64,000 nucleotides of DNA from assembly GCF_014696315.1 (NCBI RefSeq), contig NZ_JACJPX010000002.1:186001-250000 (forward strand), written 5' to 3'. The translations under genes and the position numbers were made by a program. A model generated the notes under the pieces. The model searched no databases. It had not been told where the DNA came from and saw only the letters and a list, made by a program, of their open reading frames with translations. Positions within the stretch are counted from its first letter, which is position 1. Each line of letters begins with the position of its first letter. This document shows positions 57,641 through 64,000 of this stretch, piece after piece. Source of the DNA: Calothrix membranacea FACHB-236. GTDB taxonomy: Bacteria > Cyanobacteriota > Cyanobacteriia > Cyanobacteriales > Nostocaceae.

Positions 57641-58348
57641 ATGTGGTGTGGCTTTGGAAAATCAAGCGTTACCATTGCTACCGCTTGCCTAATTACAGCA
57701 AGTGTAGTAGCTTCAAGCACTTCTTTTGCTGCGCGTCAGCGTGACTATACACCGCAGCAGTTACGTGCTGTGCTTCATGGTTTAGGCTATAAAATCACCG
57801 TAAACAATTCACCCTTAACGGATAATGAAGCCAAACAAGCAATCCGTGAATTTCAAAAGGGTTACAAGTTAGGTGTAGATGGGATAGCAGGCCCAAAAAC
57901 TCAAGATTGGGCAGCGCAAATCATTCAAATTTTGCAAGCCAATTTAAATGCGGTAGTTAAACCCAAAACCCCCCTACCCCGCGATCAATTTTATGGGCCT
58001 CAGACAGAAGCTGCTGTTAAAGAAGCTCAGAAAAAATTTCAGTTACAAGAAACTGGAATTGCTGATTTAGCATTCCGCCAAAGGCTAAATACCGAAGCTA
58101 AAAATGCTATTGGCAAACCAGCACCGTCACCGACAGCATCACCAACAGCGTCACCGTCACCAACGGCTACGCCTACACCAACATCAACAGCAACACCAAC
58201 GGCTACGCCAACAGCAACACCAACGGCTACGCCCACCCCAACATCAACAGCAACACCAACGGCTACACCCACACCGTCACCAACGGCTACGCCCACACCA
58301 ACATCAACAGCAACACCCACAGCTACGCCTACACCGTCACCTAAATAA
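57641..58348 (+). CDS. Secreted peptidoglycan-binding-like protein with Pro/Thr repeat tail
   Basis: 235 residues. A signal peptide (SVTIATACLITASVVASSTSFAA, ~9-31) precedes a PG_binding_1-like region with two partial repeats: LRAVLHGLGYKI...AIREFQKGYKLGVDGIAGPKT and FYGPQTEAAVKEAQKKFQLQETGIADLAF. The last ~70 residues are a Pro/Thr/Ser/Ala-only tail encoded by near-identical 15-18-base DNA units. The tail may span the cell wall or be glycosylated. RBS AAAGGAG precedes the ATG. Role inferred: envelope or sheath component. Confidence 0.78.
   Translation: MWCGFGKSSVTIATACLITASVVASSTSFAARQRDYTPQQLRAVLHGLGYKITVNNSPLTDNEAKQAIREFQKGYKLGVDGIAGPKTQDWAAQIIQILQANLNAVVKPKTPLPRDQFYGPQTEAAVKEAQKKFQLQETGIADLAFRQRLNTEAKNAIGKPAPSPTASPTASPSPTATPTPTSTATPTATPTATPTATPTPTSTATPTATPTPSPTATPTPTSTATPTATPTPSPK
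58125..58345. repeat. Coding tandem repeat (Pro-Thr tail)
   Basis: Units such as ACCAACGGCTACGCC, ACATCAACAGCAACA and ACCGTCACC recur in mixed order across ~220 bases. Such tracts vary in length between strains by slippage. Confidence 0.65.
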
Positions 58349-58477
58349 ACACCCTAGGCGTGACGGAAAGTATGAGGTGTAAAGTCTGAAGTCTGAAACT
58401 AACTGGCCCATACAAATATGGGAAAGACTGAAGATAGTTGCACTGTTTGGGTGCAACCAAATCATTCGCTTTATTCT

Positions 58478-59371
58478 TTATCTTGTCTGAGTTGGTTCTT
58501 CTAAAGGTCTGCCTTTGGGTGTCGGTAAAATTGGCCGACGGTCATCGTAAGGCATAGGAATATACTGAACTGTGGGTCTGCCTCCTTGTGGTTGGGGATA
58601 CAAATCCATGAGTTCATAAATCGAACGGGGCAGCCCAACAGTAACGGGCAGCCCCATTTCTGTTGCTTCCTCTACGGTAATGGGATAGTCGTGAGTGACA
58701 CGTCCAGTTGTTAAAGCTTCGATAATTGGTTCGATATTTTCTGGGCTGACTTTTTGTGAGGGAATACTGTCTTTGAGTAAAGTCCGGACAAAGCGCTGTA
58801 CTTGTTGAATGGCTTTACCTGCCAGGTCTGCCATGATTAAAGTTTGGTCATCAACTTCGCCAATAGGTTTATCTTTAACGACCTTCATAATACTTGCTGC
58901 GGGGAAGTTACCTAATTGGGGATCAACTGGCCCTAAGACAGCATTTGCATCCATGACAATTTCATCAGCAGCCAGCGCTAGCATTGTCCCGCCACTCATT
59001 GCATAGTGAGGTACAAACACGGTGACTTTTGCTGGGTGGCGAATTAATGCTCTAGCAATTTGTTCGGTAGCTAAAACTAAACCGCCAGGGGTATGCAAGA
59101 TTAAGTCAATGGGAACTTCTGGGGGAGTAAGGCGAATTGCCCGTAGTATTTGTTCGGAGTCTTCAATGGTGATGTAGCGTGATAAAGGTATACCGAGTAA
59201 GCTGATAGACTCTTGACGGTGAATTAGGAAAATTACCCGGCTGTTACGTTCCCGCTCAAATTCTTGTAAAGCGCGCACACGGCGATATTCGATTTGACGC
59301 TTTTGCCAGATGGGTTGTAGAGAAGAGAACAAGAGGAAAATCCAGAATAAATCGCCAATACCAAATGCCAT
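58478..59371 (-). CDS. SDH-family Clp-fold serine protease (SppA-like), membrane-anchored
   Basis: 297 residues. One N-terminal membrane span (GIGDLFWIFLLFSSLQPIW) precedes a Clp/crotonase-fold domain with LILHTPGGLVLATEQIARALIRHP and the nucleophile Ser126 in HYAMSGGTMLALAADEIVMD, as in the stand-alone SDH (Ser-Asp-His) signal-peptide-peptidase-like proteins. DANAVLGPVDPQLG continues the fold. It probably degrades membrane or signal peptides. The C-terminal tail is Pro/Arg-rich. Convergent with the peptidoglycan-binding gene. Confidence 0.88.
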   Translation of the reverse strand: MAFGIGDLFWIFLLFSSLQPIWQKRQIEYRRVRALQEFERERNSRVIFLIHRQESISLLGIPLSRYITIEDSEQILRAIRLTPPEVPIDLILHTPGGLVLATEQIARALIRHPAKVTVFVPHYAMSGGTMLALAADEIVMDANAVLGPVDPQLGNFPAASIMKVVKDKPIGEVDDQTLIMADLAGKAIQQVQRFVRTLLKDSIPSQKVSPENIEPIIEALTTGRVTHDYPITVEEATEMGLPVTVGLPRSIYELMDLYPQPQGGRPTVQYIPMPYDDRRPILPTPKGRPLEEPTQTR

Positions 59372-59464
59372 GATGATTGTCCCAAAATAACGGATGTCGT
59401 CATTAATTGTGACAATTTTCAGGCGATCGCAATTCTATCTACAGGTCTATTAAGTTACTTAAAA

Positions 59465-60274
59465 TTACAATAATTCTGCTAAATCATCAGGATTTACGCC
59501 TAATTGCCGCAAACGTTCAGCTAGTTGTGCTGCTTTTCTTTTTGCTTGTTCAGCTTCTTGTTCTGCAATCATAGCTCGTTCATTAGCAGCAACCGCTTCT
59601 TCTGTAGGTTCAGGAATCAATTCTCCTGATAAAGTGAACCACCTTAACCACAATCTTTCAATATCTCGAAATGAGCCTTGCCATAAACCTAAACTTAATT
59701 CGATTTCTGGCATGAGTAAGCGTCCATCAGTTAAATTCATCGGTTCATAATGACCACCGACTAACTGAAATGCTCTGAGTTCATTTGTGTAACGGCTAAA
59801 CACAATATAGTAAGGAACTCGCAAAATTCGTTCGTAAACTTCCCATTTAGTAGGAGGTTTATCTGTGGCATTTTGTTTATTACCTAAATCTTCATCTTCT
59901 GTTCCAGGAGATAATAATTCCACAATTACAAAAGGATTTGCTGGTTCTTGCCAAGTCACATAACTTAAACGTAAATCCTCACCTTTATATTGTTTTTGCA
60001 CGCCGACAACACCAAACCAATCTGGGCGTTTGTACCATAAAGGATGCTGAAGGTCGTAGTAAAGATTGAGGTCAGCCGCGCTGAAAACTAGTTCGGGATT
60101 CCAATTAATTGGTTGAAAAGTTAAGTATAAAAGTAAGGGCTGTAAAAAGTGAAAATAGTCTGGCAAACCTGGCTCCTCTGGGTTCTCGCTGGGTAGATCA
60201 TACATTGTTGGTAGGGTTTCCCAAGGAGGACGTGGCGGATCAGATTGGGGGATGTATTTGGGGAAAGTGGTCAT
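59465..60274 (-). CDS. Uma2-family (DUF820) endonuclease-like protein
   Basis: 269 residues with the PD-(D/E)XK-type Uma2 pattern: LNLYYDLQHPLWYKRPDWFGVVGV (with the catalytic Asp), PFVIVELLSPGTEDEDLG and KWEVYERILRVPYYIVFSRYTNELRAFQL. The C-terminal ~45 residues are a coiled coil (AANERAMIAEQEAEQAKRKAAQLAERLRQ) ending in LGVNPDDL, a common appendage. These proteins are extremely abundant in cyanobacteria; whether they cut DNA in vivo is not established. Confidence 0.88.
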   Translation of the reverse strand: MTTFPKYIPQSDPPRPPWETLPTMYDLPSENPEEPGLPDYFHFLQPLLLYLTFQPINWNPELVFSAADLNLYYDLQHPLWYKRPDWFGVVGVQKQYKGEDLRLSYVTWQEPANPFVIVELLSPGTEDEDLGNKQNATDKPPTKWEVYERILRVPYYIVFSRYTNELRAFQLVGGHYEPMNLTDGRLLMPEIELSLGLWQGSFRDIERLWLRWFTLSGELIPEPTEEAVAANERAMIAEQEAEQAKRKAAQLAERLRQLGVNPDDLAELL

Positions 60275-60299
60275 AAATTTTCAAGAAATAAGCTACAGA

Positions 60300-60449
60300 T
60301 TAAGGAAAAATCCTGTAAATATCTTTACGATGTGCGACTCTTTGACAAATTAATGTTTGTGTTTCTTTGTAAACAGTAATACCTATTCTGTAATTGCCTA
60401 CGCGAATCTTATATTTATCATCGTAATCCCTGCATTTTTTGTAAATAGC
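60300..60449 (-). pseudogene. Relic of a RelE/ParE-type toxin
   Basis: A 49-codon open stretch reads KYKIRVGNYRIGITVYKETQ...CQRVAHRKDIYRIFP, matching the C-terminal half of RelE/ParE toxins (RVGDYRI and VxHRxxIY motifs). It lacks a start: the preceding codon in frame is TAG, and the expected upstream residues appear in another frame (ELGYLQKM), suggesting a frameshift as well. No intact antitoxin is adjacent. A short decayed copy of a plasmid-type addiction gene. Confidence 0.6.
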
Positions 60450-60698
60450 CTAATTCAAAGGTATTTTCTGACTCTAGTTTTTGAAACATTATTGGTTCTA
60501 TCTACAACTAGCTACGAAGTGCTAAGACACCGCACCTTGAACGCCAAATTTTGAGATTATCGCTGCTACTATTATCTCTAAATGTTCAGTTTTCTCTCAT
60601 CAAACGCCGCTCACACCCAGATGGGAAACTTTTCCCAGGTTGGTAATGCTACGGTACACACAAGCTGGAAAATCTTACCCACTTTACCTTTCATCTGC

Positions 60699-60776
60699 TA
60701 GGGTGCGTTATGGACTTTAGTTCTAATACACCGCAAATCTCAGACGGTGCGTTGCACTACGTGACAACACACCCTA
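60699..60776. repeat. Inverted repeat with TAGGGTGCGTT arms
   Basis: TAGGGTGCGTT (60699-60709) is mirrored by AACACACCCTA (60766-60776) with one mismatch. This GGGTGCGTTA family is a widespread intergenic repeat in cyanobacteria. It sits in the 60275-60954 spacer, which otherwise holds only the toxin relic. Confidence 0.5.
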
Positions 60777-60954
60777 CGAAAAAGCTACAAAAAAGACTGA
60801 ATTATTTGTACTTACAGCGTGTGGATGTTAATCAGAGAAATTTTACGTAATTTAATGGTATAAAAAATTTTGTCTTAATTGGTAATAAACAACTATATTT
60901 GCCTAAATATCTTGGGGAATACTGAAAATTAGTCCAAATCAAGGTGTATGAAAG

Positions 60955-61422
60955 ATGGCAGATACTCAAGTTAGTGCAAAACTTTCCGCAGCAGATAGAG
61001 AAGCGGTGATGGAAGCTATTAGTACAATTCGCCAAAAGTTACCGTTCTTGATTGATTTGTCTACTGAGGAACGTAAAGCTTTACCCAAGCTGGGGGATAA
61101 GAGTCGGGCGTTTGTCAGTAAGGCGTTGGAAATAGCTGCACAAAATCCTGATTTTTTACCGCGTTCTTTTGATGTGGATGAAATGCGGCGAGATATTGAA
61201 TTATTTGAAGCTTTGTATCCGATTTTGCTGTCGTTGACGCAACTGCAAGAACTGGTGGATGATACTTCTGTGGCTGTTGGTAGCGAAGCTTATGCGGCGG
61301 GTTTGCTGGTATATAACTATGCCAAAGCTAGTGGTAAAGGCGCTGGTTTAGATTCAATGGTTGATGATTTGGGGCGAAGATTTGCCCGCAAAGCGAAAAA
61401 ATTGCAACCGCAAACGTCGTAA
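60955..61422 (+). CDS. Conserved hypothetical protein
   Basis: 155 residues, soluble, predicted helical (AADREAVMEAISTIRQKLPFLIDL; EMRRDIELFEALYPILLSLTQLQELVDD; SEAYAAGLLVYNYAKASGKG). The pattern resembles small cyanobacterial proteins of no known function that are often near endonuclease-like genes. It is followed by a 21-bp tandem repeat. No catalytic motif is visible. Confidence 0.65.
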   Translation: MADTQVSAKLSAADREAVMEAISTIRQKLPFLIDLSTEERKALPKLGDKSRAFVSKALEIAAQNPDFLPRSFDVDEMRRDIELFEALYPILLSLTQLQELVDDTSVAVGSEAYAAGLLVYNYAKASGKGAGLDSMVDDLGRRFARKAKKLQPQTS

Positions 61423-61514
61423 TTTGAGAAATTAACTCGACATTTCTAGATAAAAACATCAACTTTGAGCTTCTGAACTTGGGTGTTTCAGTTTTAAGTG
61501 AAAAACTCCGAGTC

Positions 61515-61682
61515 AGAAGCTTAAATTTTGCGGTTTTCAGTAAGAATGTTTTGGTTTCAAACGAGAACATTTTCGTTTCAAGTGGGAATGTTCTAGTTTC
61601 AAACGAGAACATTTTTGTTTTCAGTAAGAATGTTCTCGTTTGAAATCAGAATAGTTTCGTTTTAAGTTAAAAGCTTTTCGTT
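61515..61682. repeat. Array of about eight 21-bp tandem repeats
   Basis: Seven exact-length 21-base units run from 61536 to 61682, preceded by one diverged unit at 61515. Units alternate between types such as TCAAACGAGAACATTTTCG and TTCAGTAAGAATGTTTTGG, each ending GTT. Since 21 is a multiple of 3, all frames repeat as 7 residues; the plus strand reads NVLVSNENIFVSSG-type units before a TGA at 61641. The rest of the 61423-61901 spacer shows no gene. Confidence 0.75.
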
Positions 61683-61901
61683 GAATTGACTACCGTAAAG
61701 GTTTGACAAGAGAACACTGGGAATAATATCGGTTATTACGGAGCTAATGAGCGAATAGAAACCCGAATTTTTAGAAAGGTTGGGGTTCTGAATCCTCATA
61801 TTTTTGCAAAAACAGAGAATTAAATCTTTCTAAATCCGAAATGTATAATGCTGACTGAGTAGTTATCTTATATGTATTAGAGCTTACACCTGAATCTTTT
61901 C

Positions 61902-62267
61902 ATGAATCCTCAGAATAAGCCCAAGAGTTTACAGGATATTCTCAAACAACGTCAGCAATCAAGCTTTGTAGGTCGAGAGGAACAAGTTAATCTATTTCGC
62001 CACAATCTCGAATTACCTTTAGACGACTCTCGCCGACACTTTTTATTTAATGTTTGGGGTCAAGGGGGAGTAGGGAAAAGTACGCTATTGCGGCAATTTC
62101 GCCAAATTGCGTCCGAAGCGAAAATGATCGCGGCTCTTACTGATGAAGGTGAAAAAACTGTACCAGAAGTCATGGGTCGTTTGGCGGAACAGTTAGAACT
62201 GGAAGGTCATAAGCTACCACAGTTTACTGAACGCTACAAAGTTTATCGCCAGAAACTTATCGTTTAA
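61902..62267 (+). pseudogene. P-loop STAND-type NTPase, truncated N-terminal fragment
   Basis: 121 residues. It begins like cyanobacterial ATP-binding/TPR proteins (LQDILKQRQQSSFVGREEQVNLFRHNLEL) and keeps the Walker A motif GQGGVGKSTLL, then ALTDEGEKTVPEVMGRLAEQLE and TERYKVYRQK. In full-length relatives that last block continues for several hundred residues of ATPase domain; here it stops after KLIV. The stop overlaps the TPR start by one base. I infer an internal deletion that joined the fragment out of frame to the TPR part. It lacks Walker B, so ATPase function is unlikely. Confidence 0.65.
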
Positions 62268-63076
62268 TGGAGCTTTATCAAAAAGCGCTCCAAGATTTTG
62301 ATCGCACTGTTGAACTTAACCCCAAATACCATTGGGCAATCGCTCGTCGCGGTGAAACTTACCACTTAATGCAGCGTTATGAGGAAGCACTGCTTGATTT
62401 GAACCGTGCTATTGAACTCAATGCCAAATATGATTGGGCGATCTCATGTCGTGGTGAAACTTACCGCTTAATGAGGCGATATCAGGAAGCACTGCAGGAT
62501 TTTAATGTTGCAATTGAACTTAATCCTAAATCCGAGTGGGTGATCGCTAGGCGCGGTAAAACTTACTGCTTAATGAAGCGATATCAGGAAGCACTGCGGG
62601 ATTTTAATGTTGCAATTGAAATTGATCCCAAATATGGTTGGGCAATTACTAGTCGAGGTGAAGTTTATCTTTTAATGCAGCGTTATCAAGAAGCACTCCA
62701 AGATTTTAACCTCGCTCTAAATTTAGATATAAATAATGATTGGCGTTTGTATAATCGTGCTTTAGCATATAAAGCTCTTCAGCAAGATGACAACGCAAGA
62801 GCTGACCTAGCACTTGCTATTAAGCTTGCTAAACAAAGTTATGAAATAAATCCTCAAAATTGGCGCAATACCTTTAATTTAGCTATCTACTATTTAGCTG
62901 TTGATTATCCCCAACCAGCAGAAGATTTATATCATTCTGCTCTATCTCAAGGTGCTTCCTTAGACAGTAAACGTGAAGCAATTCAAGACATCGATGACTT
63001 TTTAACAATTTTCCCTAGTCATGTACAGGCCCAATCTATGCGCCAGTTATTACAATCTTCCTTGACATCAATATAG
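62267..63076 (+). CDS. Tetratricopeptide repeat protein (C-terminal remnant of the NTPase/TPR gene)
   Basis: 269 residues from an ATG that overlaps the upstream stop. Five or so TPR units of ~34 residues are evident: YQKALQDFDRTVELNPKYHW, AIARRGETYHLMQRYEEALL, AISCRGETYRLMRRYQEALQ and so on, ending with a divergent C-terminal region (PQPAEDLYHSALSQ). The same frame just before the ATG reads ETYRLM, i.e. more TPR, so the ATG is probably not a native start. It may still be translated by coupling. Together with the fragment upstream it derives from one large STAND/TPR gene. Confidence 0.7.
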   Translation: MELYQKALQDFDRTVELNPKYHWAIARRGETYHLMQRYEEALLDLNRAIELNAKYDWAISCRGETYRLMRRYQEALQDFNVAIELNPKSEWVIARRGKTYCLMKRYQEALRDFNVAIEIDPKYGWAITSRGEVYLLMQRYQEALQDFNLALNLDINNDWRLYNRALAYKALQQDDNARADLALAIKLAKQSYEINPQNWRNTFNLAIYYLAVDYPQPAEDLYHSALSQGASLDSKREAIQDIDDFLTIFPSHVQAQSMRQLLQSSLTSI

Positions 63077-63110
63077 TAAATACACAAAAGCTAAATTATT
63101 TGCCAAAATT

Positions 63111-63863
63111 CTAATCTTGCGGTTCAATTCCCGCCGCCCGCAATTGTGCTGCTAGTCGTTCAGCGCGTTGACTTTCTTGTTCAGCACGTTGTCTTTCTTG
63201 TTCAGCACGTTGTCTTTCTTGTTCAGCCAATTCTGAACCCCAAAGTAGTAGATTTCCTTGTTCATCCCACCAACGCAACCAATTTCCTGTACGATTTTCA
63301 CGAGTACCTTGCCATACACCCAAATAAATATTCATTTCTGCTATCCAGTAACGCTGGTTTTCGTTGGGGGTTTGGACAACGTATCTACCAGTATTATTAT
63401 CTAAGCCATAAACTTCTAAATCTCCGCTATCAGGTTCAAAGAGTGCATAATTTGGTACTTTTAAGACGCATTCGTAAAAAAACCATTTACCTGGGGGGTA
63501 GGTGGGTTTGATGGAGTATTCTCCACCTTCTGTATCAGAAAGAAATTCTATGACAATTACGGGAATGTCTCCCTGTAGCTGTGGTGTATAACTACGGGTT
63601 ACATCTTCTCGATTAACACTAATTTTGGGAATATAAGCCCAGTTTGGAGCTTTGACGACAATTTTGCCATTTAATGTGGCGCAGATACCGTAATTTGTTG
63701 GTGTGAGGGCGTTAGGTGGAAGTTTACCAGCAAGTTCTAAACTTTGTGTTAGTGCAGCAGCTAAGGCTGGTTGGTTGATGTTGTCCACTGGATCGTCTGG
63801 AAGTTTGTAATCGTCGGGTAGTTTTTCCCAAGTGATTTGATAGTTTTGGGTGAGGGCTGTCAT
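63111..63863 (-). CDS. Uma2-family (DUF820) endonuclease-like protein
   Basis: 250 residues, second Uma2 gene in 4 kb, with the pattern IPKISVNREDV...DIPVIVIEFLSDTEGGEYSIKPTYPPGKWFFYECVLKVPNYALFEPDSGDLEVYGLD. The C-terminal ~35 residues are an exactly repeated heptad coil (EQERQRA twice, then EQESQRA) ending AAGIEPQD. It is only distantly like the 59465 gene, so not a recent duplicate. Convergent with the TPR remnant. Confidence 0.87.
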   Translation of the reverse strand: MTALTQNYQITWEKLPDDYKLPDDPVDNINQPALAAALTQSLELAGKLPPNALTPTNYGICATLNGKIVVKAPNWAYIPKISVNREDVTRSYTPQLQGDIPVIVIEFLSDTEGGEYSIKPTYPPGKWFFYECVLKVPNYALFEPDSGDLEVYGLDNNTGRYVVQTPNENQRYWIAEMNIYLGVWQGTRENRTGNWLRWWDEQGNLLLWGSELAEQERQRAEQERQRAEQESQRAERLAAQLRAAGIEPQD

Positions 63864-63916
63864 GGTAGGTTTTCCTTTGGCGTGCTGTCAAAGTTGGAAA
63901 GAACCTCACCCCCCTA

Positions 63917-63942
63917 CCCCCCTCTCCGCAAGCAGAGGGGGG
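63917..63942. repeat. C-rich hairpin repeat upstream of the Uma2 gene
   Basis: CCCCCCTCT (63917-63925) pairs with AGAGGGGGG (63934-63942) around CCGCAAGC. A common intergenic palindrome of this type; nothing else is seen to the window end. Confidence 0.45.
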
Positions 63943-64000
63943 AGTAATTTTCCAACCTTTGCTGTGGTAACCCGACATTCCGCAGGTTAGTTAATAAAGA

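Noticed and set aside
58039-58382. Frames opposite and alongside the Pro/Thr tail
   Set aside because: Products of a 15-18-base repeat read in other frames (VGVAVGVAV, HQRLRQ).
61328-61612. 94-codon minus-strand frame with MFSFETK-type repeats
   Set aside because: It is the reverse reading of the 21-bp array; no ribosome site and it runs into the hypothetical gene antisense.

Overview
The window comes from a heterocyst-forming, filamentous cyanobacterium of the order Nostocales (Nostoc, Calothrix or Tolypothrix type; I cannot name the species). Evidence: a full-length hetR, a patX-type RGSGR peptide gene, a hormogonium polysaccharide glycosyltransferase (hpsE), the circadian kinase sasA, NDH-1 factor CRR7, many cyanobacterial DUF families, abundant GCGATCGC (HIP1) octamers, and AT-rich spacers full of 7-bp short tandem repeats (CCCCARTC, CCATGCC and TTTTGAA types) and small foldable repeats.

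Layout. 1-4.3 kb: end of a TPR-CHAT protease-like gene, an XRE regulator, a polysaccharide deacetylase and repeat-rich spacers. 4.3-15.1 kb: the heterocyst patterning region, with patX (small secreted inhibitor) and hetR (master regulator) under 10 kb apart. Between them lie an FAD oxidoreductase, an acetyltransferase, a zinc alcohol dehydrogenase, a PiT-type phosphate transporter and a coiled-coil/EamA transporter. 15.2-19.3 kb: a giant hybrid histidine kinase on the minus strand, convergent with hetR. 19.8-25.8 kb: a secreted cysteine-repeat protein, rpsD behind a strongly foldable leader, moaA, an MlaE-type permease and a carotenoid desaturase-like oxidoreductase. 25.8-31.4 kb: a candidate non-coding RNA, a BrkB/DUF4112/hydrolase operon, and small photosynthesis-related genes (DUF2854, CRR7). 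32-40.8 kb: a diguanylate cyclase response regulator, sasA, a secreted protein of unknown function, hpsE with a second glycosyltransferase, and an SLH lipoprotein. 41-45.5 kb: a PEP-CTERM GDSL hydrolase, an aldolase-like gene overlapping it tail to tail, an M42 peptidase and tRNA-Thr(CGU). 46-55.8 kb: an SLH/DUF1565 surface protein and the translation/transcription operon rimP-nusA-ylxR-infB. 55.9-64 kb: a membrane protein, a peptidoglycan-binding protein with a Pro/Thr tail, a Clp-fold protease, two Uma2 endonuclease-like genes, and gene relics (RelE/ParE toxin, STAND NTPase/TPR).

How the genes fit together. HetR and PatX are the activator and diffusible inhibitor of heterocyst patterning. 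The patX promoter shows a DIF1 motif and an NtcA-like site at the expected spacing, so nitrogen starvation and HetR would induce the inhibitor of HetR itself. SasA, the GGDEF response regulator, the hybrid kinase, HpsE and the surface proteins suit a motile, clock-regulated filament. The minus-strand ribosome-maturation/initiation block carries a terminator-like hairpin directly before rimP and a long palindrome before infB.

Most of the window is ordinary chromosomal backbone. The best leads are the patX promoter/peptide, the rpsD leader structure, the candidate RNA at 26.45-26.67 kb, the rimP leader hairpin, repeats that have entered coding sequence (PiT transporter, hybrid kinase), the 21-bp tandem array at 61.5 kb and the internally deleted NTPase/TPR locus. 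Family assignments are from motif recognition and memory; no database search was run.
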